From contig CANTUV010000035.1 in assembly GCA_947685225.1 (NCBI GenBank), positions 44,888,001-44,952,000 of the forward strand: a stretch of 64,000 bases of DNA. Reading direction: 5' to 3'. The stretch comes from Garcia nutans (Eukaryota; Streptophyta; Magnoliopsida; Malpighiales; Euphorbiaceae). Positions 32,059 to 41,783 of this stretch are shown one piece after another. The notes under the pieces were generated by a model, which was not told the origin of the DNA, ran no database searches, and saw nothing but the letters and a program-made list of their open reading frames with translations. Every line of letters begins with the position of its first letter. Position 1 is the stretch's first letter. The position numbers and the translations under genes were made by a program.

Positions 32059-35000
32059 CCCATGCACATAACCTTAACCAATTCCAACACTTTTTCAATT
32101 GAACCCAAACACAATACACTCCATATAATATATTTCAAATGAATACAATCAATGTTCTAAACATATATTCATCACAAGAATCACTTTACAACCCATTAAT
32201 ATTACATTTAAACACAACCCATCTCAAAACACTAAAATCACCATCCTTCTCCACCTTTCAAGATCAACATTTACCACTTCCAACAACAACACCTATTTAA
32301 ACTATTAACTTAAAACCAATTTAACACTTGAGAACAAATCATAAACACATCTCATCATCAAATCATCAAACCCTAATTAACTTCCCATACCACTTCAAAA
32401 GAAAGAAAGAAATCAAAGGGAAGATCTTACCTTAGTTAAAAACTTCTTGAATCAACACTTGAACACTTAATCTTCCTTCAATTTTGAACTCAACTCATCA
32501 AGAACCTCTCTTCACCTCTTGCTTCCCTTTGTCTATGGAGGAGCCGGCCACTTCATGAAAGAAAGAAGAAAATGATGAAGAAACAAAGTCAAATTTTGCT
32601 TTTAATCTCTACCAAGTGATCTTATCCAACCAATTACCAAAATGCCCTCAATCATATAACTAACTTTTTGTCTCATATAAGCCCTTATATGTAATTACAC
32701 ACTCAACACAAAAATATCTCTTTTCCTTTGACTCTTCCTTTGACCCATTTATATGTTATATATATCATCATATACACAACATATACCATTCTCTCTAAAC
32801 CCTAATTCTTTCCCAAAACACATATACATATACTTTTCTTTTCTCAATTTCTTTTCTTATCCCATCATATACATTCAATCCAATTAATAACAATAACAAC
32901 AACAACAATATGCAAAACTTCTAGGGCATAAATGAGGATATTACAAATAAATTGAAGTTTAAGTAAATTAGTAAGTTGAGATTTATAGTTTTAATGGAAT
33001 GTGGATAAAGACCATTGATATATTGATAGTTTAATGTATTTAATACATGAGATATATGAAATGAATATTAGTGCACATGAAAGTATTAGGAATTGGGAGA
33101 TGTGATTGTTAGTGGGAAAATTTGGTTTGAAAGTAAAGAAAAGGAATTGAGCAAAAGAAAGTGAGTTACTTTAAGTAATTTGATTGGAAAGGATGAAAAG
33201 GACTATGAAAGATATGTTAAAGATATTTATAAACAAATGTGAGAGAGATATCACATTGGAAATGTGATTAAGCTCCTTGTGAAATAATATTATAAGTAGA
33301 GTGTATATATTTATTGAAGTTAATGAATAACTTAAGTTATGATAAACAAATGAGAATGATAATAGTCAAAGGAAAGTGATAACTATTAAATTTGTATAAA
33401 CTATATGAAAAAGGGAAATTTAATAAATTGCATAATTATGTGTTTATATAAAGAGGATTTGTGAAATGAACTTTTTGATATGAATGTAATGGTTATATGT
33501 AAGAAAGGTGGGAAGTGAATCACATTATGAACGTGACCTATGAATGTGTATATAATATGTTTATTATTTTATACCAATACATGTGAAATGGTATTAGAAA
33601 TGAGAATGGACTTGGGTAATATTGAACAGTGAAATTGTTATGTCAATAACTAAATGAGGCTATCATAAGATGTTTTGGAATTCAAAGTATTTGTGTGTGA
33701 AAATGTTTTATGTATAAGCGTATAATAAGAAATTGTAAGGAAAGAATATTGTATTTTAAAATTTTTAGAAGAGATGGCTTGGAAATGGAGTAATGAATGA
33801 AACTTGTGTAAGATTTGTATCTGATTAAAGGATAGGCGTAGAAAATGTTAAAGATAATATTATTGAACATGAGTTGGGTTAATGATGATTAAATAATCAA
33901 AAGCAAACTGTTTTGAAATGGAATTAAAATGTGTTAATTCTTGGTGTAATACAAGTTTGGAGAATAAATATATAATTTTTGTGGTACAATCTAGCCTTAT
34001 AATCGTAAAGGCTAAAACTCGAATAATAGAAGAACAATATTGAATTACAATCCCTAAGTGTGATTGTTAATATATTATGGTCATATGACTTGGTTAGTGT
34101 GATTAGTGGTTAGTTTTATTATCCTCAGAGTTAGAACTGAGATGATATGATTGTAATACCGATTTGGTGAAACTGAAATTTTGTTTGAAAAGTATAGTTA
34201 AAAGTTATGGTAGATAAAGTTGTACCTTAACATTTTATGTTAAGAATTTGGTTATAAATTATGAAGGTAAAGAGAGAAAAAGGAAAATTATGGAAATGTG
34301 TTGAGATATGGATAATATGACAAAAAGGTAATCAAAATAAATATAACAATGTTTTGCAATTGATTATATTGTTAATATAATGTGACTAGTGTTATGACTT
34401 ATATAGTGTGAAAGAGGCGAGGATCATTCAAAAGGTACGTGTAATGTAATTTGTTATGATAAATGTTTTAATAATAAATGATGTTAATGTGTTTTGAGAA
34501 ATGATGAAATGTGATATCATCATGGTTGATGATATAATTGAAACATGTCTAGATGATACGATTGAATAATAAGATATTCAATATAATTGATGATATATGT
34601 GTATACTATTTCGATGTGATGAGAAACCATGATTGTTGACAATGATGTTAGAAATAAATTATAATTGAGGTATAATGCCTAAATGATTATGAAAAATGAA
34701 TTGTGAAAAGACAATTGAGCGGACTTATCTGCCTCCTGCGGAACCATGCGGACCCATTGTGTTGGGCAACCGAACTTAGACTACCGACCTGGTTGGGGGA
34801 AAGTTCGTATTTGAAGCCATAGTTGTTGGCTATATTGATAAACTTTGAATGAGTATGAGAGATGATGATATAATTATAATAATAATGAAATGTATATTTA
34901 TAAGCATGATTCTTATTGATTGAATATATGAATCTGAAAAGACTAGAATTTGAAAATAAGTTTGACCTAATGGAATTAGGTTGTATATATATATGTATTG

Positions 35001-35725
35001 TGAAATCCAATGATAAATTTCGATAAGGTAATTGTTGGTTTGGATTAAATAAGGTTGAAATGCTAGTATGTTGTGATAGGTAGATCGATTGATCTAGATT
35101 TCGCTTAAGTTGCGAGTCAATATTGAGATTTAATACGTATTGTTGTATTGGGAGTGTAAAATTGAAATGGTAATGTGTACGATGTAATATTCTGGTTTAT
35201 GAATGAACATAAATAAATTGAATTATATCAATTGTACTTGGTGAGAAAAAGGGAAATGTTGTTTACCTGTTAGGTAAGTTTAAAAATATTGTATTAATAT
35301 GTATATTAAATGAGAAGCAAGCTAAAGAAAGTAAGGATATTGTTATTCATTGAAGTTTGGTAAATATTTATTTTGAAAGTGATTGTAAGAACGGAATCAG
35401 CAATGCTAAGATATTAATTAATGATTTTTGAGGTTAAAGTTAAGAGAATATCTATAACCAGATAATGTGATAATCTGACTCATATACAAAGATAAAATTC
35501 ATTGGAAATGTAATAAGTTATCTTGATTGCTTTGTTGAGAAAGTACTAAGATATAAAGATATATATATATATATATATCTATACAATGATGAATTATGAA
35601 AGTCAGAGAAGATGATTGTTTCTAAGGGGGAGAGTAGAAGTTATGTGACTTGATGAAATCATAATGTAAGAATACGATTATTTTCATATGATAGTGATTT
35701 GTTTTAAATGAGTTGTTATTATGCT

Positions 35726-35765
35726 GGATAATTTCGAGGACGAAATTATTTAAGGGGGAGAGAAT
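35726..35765 (+). other. Polypurine tract with AGGA-loop hairpin (LARD-like element)
   Basis: ATAATTTCG-AGGA-CGAAATTAT forms a 9-bp perfect stem (35728-35749, extendable by wobble pairs) directly before AAGGGGGAGAGAAT (35752-35765) and the 3' LTR. Confidence 0.85.
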
Positions 35766-36106
35766 TGTAATATCCTAAAGTATACCCTAAAAGTGTTAGG
35801 GTTATTGTTGTATTTGAATTCAATGTGTGTATTGAAGGGAAAGAGAAAAGAAGTGAAGAGAAGATTTGGGAAATATAAATGCAATATATATGACATATAC
35901 ATATACTTACATATACATCACATATACATGATATATATAATGGTGTAGGAAAAGTGAGTTATATATATATATATATGTGATTAATAATAATGATAATAAG
36001 GACAAAAAGAAAAAGAAGAAGAAAGTCAAAAGAAATGGTGTGTGGTGGAGATTTAATTGTATTAATATTAATATTAATATTATTATTGTTATTATTATTA
36101 TTATTG

Positions 36107-36145
<39 letters not shown>

Positions 36146-36213
36146 GATAAGAATGAAAGAAAGAACGAGATCTTTCTTTCTTCTTCTTCTCCTTCGTCTT
36201 CTTTTTCTTAGTG

Positions 36214-36252
<39 letters not shown>

Positions 36253-36746
36253 CTAGAGAGAGAAAGATGATTTTGCTTCTAATTACACCAAAGATTGAGG
36301 ATATCAAGAGATTTGCAAGTGGAGTTGAAGATTTGGCAAGCTATTCATGTAAGTGCTTATCTTTTTAGTTGATTTTATTGATTATGTATATATAAATCTT
36401 TCTCTTCTTGTTTTGAATTTCTTTTGGATTGAGGTTATGATTGGTGTATAAGATGATGGAAATGAAAGATTGAAGTATGTAATTGTGTTGAATTGATAGT
36501 TAAGTGATGATATTGGGGTAATTGTGAAGATGGTGATGAATTGTTGAGTTAGGGTTTAGTATGAATAAATTGGTATTTGGAATAATTGATTATAGCGATG
36601 TATATATATATATATTGATTATTAAGATGATATAATGAAGATGTATAAATGTTAAAGTGATAGGGAATTGATAAATATGATTAAAGATGATGATTAAAAG
36701 GGTTGTGGTATGAATTTTGAAGGGCTTGGTCTTTAAATACTTGAAG

Positions 36747-37022
36747 GACACGGCCAAGATATGAGAGACACGGCCAAGTTAGGGCAAACTTGGCCGTGTT
36801 GGATGATTTTTGGAGAGACACGGCCACTGGCTTGGCCGTGTCCCTTGACTGTGTTTGCCACTGCCCATTTTATGTTGAGAGACACGGCCGTGTCCCTTGC
36901 CCGTGTCTGCTACTGGATTTTTGGTGTTGAGAGACACGGCCACTGGCTTGGCCGTGTCCATTGCCCGTGTTTGCTACTGTTTGAATTGGTGTTGTGAGAC
37001 ACGGCCACAAGCTTGGCCGTGT
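36747..37022. repeat. GACACGGCC palindromic island (LARD 3' LTR)
   Basis: Counterpart of 27765-28041, with one CpG difference (GGCCGTGTC where the other LTR has GGCTGTGTC). Confidence 0.88.
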
Positions 37023-37542
37023 CCCTTGAGTGTGTTGGCTAAGGAAATTTATTCTTTATTATTCTTACATTGTTGAATCCTCCAAAGGTCTTTTTGTATT
37101 TACACTTTAAATATACTTGAACAAAGATGACCTAAACTAATGTATATTGAGGATTCCAAATCTATGAATAAGTAAATTATATATGTGTATATCAATGATT
37201 GATCATACTTTTGATGGTAATGAAGATGCATATGATATTATATAAACAATGTTATGTTATATGCATTGTGAATCTAGTGAATTGTAATGTGTTATATGAA
37301 TGATGTACTTTATAATGTAAAGGATATGATGAGATAATTGATTATGTATAATTGAATAATGAAATATTATAGTATGATTTGAGACATGATATGATGTGAA
37401 GCCATTGTGATTGACTATGATGATTCAAATGAGATATGAAGCCATTGTGATTGGCTATAGTGATTCAAATGAGATGTCAAGCCATTGTTATTGGCTATGA
37501 TAATTCAATTGAGAATGAAATGAAAATGAAAAGATTTTGTGT

Positions 37543-37980
37543 CTAATATGTTGATTCAATTTTCAGAGTTCTGGATTTGGCGGCATGCCTAGAAAATGTG
37601 AAAATGTAACAGTCTTGCCGGGTTGAGGATCTCTTCAATTTGAGTGAATTGAGGTCCAAGAGACTGGGTCTGTTACACTATGTGAATTATTGATACGAAA
37701 TACAAGAAAGGTAACAGTCTTGCCGGGTTGAGGATCTCTTTGCATTGAGATGAATTGAGATCCAAGAGACTGGGTCTGTTACTTGATAAAATGTGAAATG
37801 TGAATTGTAGTAACAGTCTAGCCGGGTTGAGGATCTCCTCGAGTTTAGCCGAGTTGATGATCCAAGAGACTGGGTCTGTTACGCTATCCATGGATAGAGA
37901 TATGAGATATATTGCCTACGGGCTTGATCATTGTGATTATGGACCAATGCAGAAACTCTGAACTTTGAATAACATATTAG
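37543..37980 (+). other. LTR structured block (LARD 3' LTR)
   Basis: Same layout as 28478-28915; arms at 37543-37570 and 37954-37980. Confidence 0.8.
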
Positions 37981-38939
37981 TGTCTGTTGGGCCCGAGTCT
38001 GTCTTTGTTGTCAGTGTGATATTTAAATGTTGAAATAAATGAGAAATGAGATCTATGGTTGCCTTTATTGCAAATGTGATTCATGATTGGTATGATATAT
38101 AATATGATGTGTAAATGTATATGAATGTGGAACTTGTAAGAATTGTTTTCATGAAGGTTTGGATAAATCATTGAATGGTGACTTGTTGAAATAACGTATA
38201 TGGATATGTATATGAGATAGAAATGGTAAGTATTGCTTGGTGAATGTTCTGTGTAAATATGTGTATAATTTATGAGATTAGTAGGAATATGTGAAGAATG
38301 CATTGAGAAAGGAAAACGGGGTAAGAGAAAGAAAATAAAAAAAATGATGCTAAAAATATGAGGTATGATTCTTTAGTAAGGTATATTTTATTATTATTTA
38401 TATTACTAAGCTTTCGGGCTTAGCGCGGTTGTTTAATCGCGCAGGTGGTTGCGGTTGATCTGGAAGTCCAGCTTTTTGCCACGAGAAAGGTATGAGTGTC
38501 TTGAGACCAACTAGAAGGTGATGCATACATGTGTGATTTTAAATTATATTGTATTTTTGAGTTAATATATATATTCATATGGATGAATGAAGTTTTGATA
38601 AATAAGAATACTGACTTTTGTAAATGTGTTTTAAATTAATGTTCAATTTTATGAATCTGGATAAAGGTTTTTAAATTGAAACTAAAAGTAACATTCTTAT
38701 ACTTTATATACGTATTGTATGTATACTAGGTATATGTATAGTACTTATATGGAGTGTCAGGGTGTTACAATATGAGAGTCCGATACTAGTTTTTTAGGGA
38801 ATAAATTAATTGACATATGGGGTTCAATATCAAGTTTCAATATCAAGTTCAACTAGGGATAACATGAAGAAGTTAAGGGTTCAGGTTTGGGAGTTTGAAG
38901 ATGAATCTCTCTTTCTCTCCATCTCAAGTGAACATTGAT

Positions 38940-39102
38940 GTTTTGTAAAGAAATGGGTTCTAAGTTTTAATATTCAAAGCGGTGCATTTGGGTAATGGGA
39001 GGCATATTACCAAGCCTGCCATGTCAGTTGCCAAGTAGGCTCGGGTTTTCCCTAAAGTAGATATGGGATAGTTTTGATGCAGGTTGTTAACTTGTGGCAC
39101 TT
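38940..39102 (-). repeat. MULE right terminal inverted repeat, inner part
   Basis: Reverse complement of the inner part of the left repeat (GGCTCGGGTTTTCCCTAAAG, GTAGATATGGGATAGTTTTG). It stops at CACTT, where a solo LTR inserted, and resumes at 51471. Confidence 0.88.
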
Positions 39103-39707
39103 TATAATATTTGTATTCTTGGATAATTAAATAAGTATTTGGAGGTATAGGTGTTGTATATATCTAATATATATTTAGTGTATACATAGTATATACATAT
39201 CATATATTTATTATATATGTTAGATATATATTATATATTTAATATATATATAAATACATATAAGGTATACTTGATGTATACATATGATGCACATTATATA
39301 TACATATGTGTAAAAAATATACATTATGTAACACCCCCACATTCAGTACACACACACTACAACACCACAATGTAGCATATGTGCACCGAATATAGGAGTG
39401 CTACGGCTTTTCATCAACATTCAAAACATTTTTATATAATACCATCATCTTTCTCAATATACATTATATATACATAAATACATTTAAGTAGTACACAGCG
39501 GAAGATATAAAATATTTACACATGAAAACATTTGAGTACATATTTATCATTACATATATGTTTACAATATAAACAAAATCTTTACAAAATATAAAAGAGT
39601 TATACATGATTGGCAAATCTCCTCTGATCTTTAAGTTCCCAAAATCAACTCTTCAATGTCTACTCTCACTCGGTCTAGAAGAGCTCTCGGGTTCAACTCT
39701 ATTACCT

Positions 39708-39745
39708 GCGCGATTAAACACTATCGCGCTAAGCCAAGGGCTTAG
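39708..39745 (-). other. LTR twin hairpin (Del/Tekay-type 3' LTR)
   Basis: GCGCGAT..ATCGCGC next to CTAAGCC..GGCTTAG. The same element lies at 46722-46759 in the 5' LTR and 30959-30996 in the inverted solo LTR. Confidence 0.75.
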
Positions 39746-39969
39746 TAAGACAATTCATGCTAATGTTATGCTTTAATGCAATGCAATGTTTCATATATGT
39801 ATTAACAAATCAACATCAATGATACACACTCAATCAATAAAGATCATACTCAACAAACAATATTCCGTGAATAGTCCGTTTCATCATATAAGTAATATTA
39901 ACATTTCATTACATTAGAACAACATTTATGTTATACATAAAACCTAGACACCTATGGGCCCATCAAGTA

Positions 39970-40313
39970 TTTAATACGATATTCAGAATTCAGAGTTACT
40001 GCTTTGATTCATAAACACCATTATCACGCCCGTAGGCAACATATACATATATATCTCTATCCATGGATAGTGTAACAGACCCAGTCTCTTGGATCATCAA
40101 CTCATCTAACTCGAGGAGATCCTCAACCCGGCAAGACTGTTACAAATCTAATATTTCATAATATCAATTATCATAGTGTAACATACCCAGTCTCTTGGAC
40201 CTCAATTCAACTCAATTTGAAGAGATCCTCAACCCGGCAAGACTGTTAACTTTCATTAAATAGGCATGCCTCAAAAAAAAAACCAGAACTCTGAAACTGA
40301 ATATCATATTAAA
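39970..40313 (-). other. LTR structured block (Del/Tekay-type 3' LTR)
   Basis: Closing arms 39970-39997 and 40287-40313. They differ from the LARD arms on both sides in a compensating way: GATATTCAG pairs with CTGAATATC, where the other family has GTTATTCAA-type with TTGAATAAC. Two GTAACAG hairpins lie inside (40072-40143 and about 40178-40248). Confidence 0.8.
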
Positions 40314-40720
40314 CATACACTTATTTCAAACTCTTTATCAATCTTTCTCATCAATTAGGCAAACATGCCATACATCATTCAATTATATCATCATAGCCAA
40401 TCACAATGGCTTTATAGCATTTCATATCTCAATTCATATTGTGTGTATAGCATTATTAGTATCACATTTCAAAGTACATTATTCATAATACACATCACCA
40501 TTCACAAGCCTCACAATACACAATACATAACCTTATTCATGTAATATCATATGCATTATCAATTCCATATCATCTCACATTTCATGATTCAACAATGATG
40601 TTAGACAAATGATATCTATTTTGATCCTTGACAACTCAAATGGATGATCTATTTAACATGTATTTGAGAATCTTGTTGTAGGATTAGATTGCTTCCAATA
40701 AGGTGAACAGAACCTTTCTA

Positions 40721-40918
40721 GCGGTCGCGCCTCACCTGAATACGACCGCCCCATACAATTACAAGATGAAACCTTATTACAGTAGGTTTCGCGGCCAGAA
40801 GCCCGACCTAAGTCGCGACCGCACCTCACAATCAAAAGATAAAACATTATTACAGTAGGTTTCGCGGCCAGAAGCCCGACCTAAGTCGCGACCGCACTTG
40901 AATAATAGCGACCGCCCC
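40721..40918. repeat. GCGGTCGC/GCGACCGC island (Del/Tekay-type 3' LTR)
   Basis: A tandem unit of about 80 bp (TTTCGCGGCCAGAAGCCCGA, TAAGTCGCGACCGCAC) in the position where related LTRs carry GACACGGCC islands. The other LTR has it at 47735-47932. Confidence 0.8.
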
Positions 40919-41783
40919 AAATTACGTGTCTCTCATGCATAAACCCTAAATGTAACCAACCCTCTTCCAAATGTATTTTAACATATAATTCCCAACACAA
41001 ACTCACTCAAATGGATATAACTCATGTCATAACACATATTCATCACAATAACCACTTAAACAACACATTTGAACACAAACCATCTCAAAACCCTAACTCA
41101 AACTTTACTCTTGATTTTCCACTATCAATCTTCACTTATTTTTCCATAATCACAACCAAACCAACACCAATTCCAATTTTTAACTTTAAATCAATTCTAA
41201 CACTTGCAAACACATATCAAATACACCAAATCATTACATCAACAAATCACACTTCACTTTAAACATAACTTCAAAATTTACAAAGGAAAACAAGAGATTT
41301 CTTACCTTAGATGAAGAAATTTCACAAATCTCTAACCAAACTCTTTGATTGCCTCTTCAATTGCACTCTAGCATTAAGAACACTTCTCTTCCTCTTTCTC
41401 TCCTTCAATCACCGGCACCCAAAATGAAAAGAAAACAAAATAGCCACAAGTCAAACACTTTTCCATCTTTTAATCTCCACCAAGAGATTTCTAAAGGTAA
41501 ATTACCTCAATGCCCTTAACCATATAACTCACCTTTTGTCTCATATAAGCCCATTTAAGTAATTACACACTCAACACAAAAATATCTCTTTTCCTTTGAC
41601 TCTTCCTTTGACCCATTTATATGTTATATATATCATCATATACACAACATATACCATTCTCTCTAAACCCTATTTTCTTTCCCAATTTCTTTTCTCTTGG
41701 AATTAACATATATATACAATCCAATATAACAACAACAACAACAATAACAATAACAATAACAACAATAACAATAACAATAACAT

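Larger units (their letters stand above)
30567..32945 (-). mobile_element. Nested inverted solo LTR inside the LARD-like element
   Basis: 2379 bp, TGTAACACCC...GATATTACA on the plus strand, flanked by the target duplication AATAA (30562-30566 and 32946-32950). Read on the minus strand it begins TGTAATATCC and ends GGGTGTTACA like the host LTR, but is diverged and opposite in orientation. It keeps the twin hairpin (30959-30996), the closing-stem arms (31203-31229, 31463-31489), a reduced GACACGGCC island (31947-32058) and the splice-donor-like CTAAGGTAAG (minus, 32426-32430 region). Confidence 0.92.
29705..35765 (+). other. LARD-like internal domain, non-coding
   Basis: Purine-rich, ATG-rich sequence with no frame resembling gag, protease, RT or integrase. 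It is interrupted by the inverted solo LTR at 30567-32945. A stretch at about 33490-33660 (GTGGGAAGTGAATCACATT..., TGAAATTGTTATGTCAATAAC) resembles part of the solo LTR at 50240-50660, so it probably includes captured or degenerate LTR sequence. Confidence 0.75.
26795..38769 (+). mobile_element. LARD-like non-autonomous LTR retrotransposon
   Basis: LTRs 26795-29704 (2910 bp) and 35766-38769 (3004 bp) are almost identical and begin TGTAATATCC, ending GGGTGTTACA. The target duplication ATATG is at 26790-26794 and 38770-38774. The primer-binding site TGGTATCAGAGC (29712) and a purine tract before the right LTR are intact. The internal domain, minus a nested solo LTR, is about 3.7 kb and contains no gag or pol. 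Long LTRs plus a non-coding core of this size define LARDs. The LTR and purine-tract context resemble Del/Tekay elements, so a relative of the element at 39327-48812 is a plausible source of proteins (inference). I count roughly fifteen substitutions between LTRs by eye, so insertion is recent. Confidence 0.9.
35766..38769 (+). repeat. LARD-like element 3' LTR
   Basis: 94 bp longer than the 5' LTR. Most of that is extra copies of a roughly 45-bp unit (GAAGCCATTGTGATTGGCTA...) at 37378-37470: three copies here against one in the 5' LTR. It carries the same island (36747-37022), hairpin block (37543-37980) and twin hairpin (38406-38442). Confidence 0.92.
39327..41783 (-). repeat. Del/Tekay-type 3' LTR, truncated at its inner edge
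   Basis: Matches 46339-48812 to within a few bases until the (AACAAT)n tract. The last ~45 bp, ending GATATTACA in the other LTR, are missing. The frames at 40653-40847 and 41011-41262 recur in the other LTR because the LTR is duplicated; they are not genes. Confidence 0.9.

Noticed and set aside
41011..41262. Open frames at 41011-41262 and 48025-48276, and 40653-40847 and 47667-47861, repeated almost identically, as a duplicated gene pair
   Set aside because: They lie inside the two LTRs of one element and are duplicated because the LTR is. No protein family resemblance.
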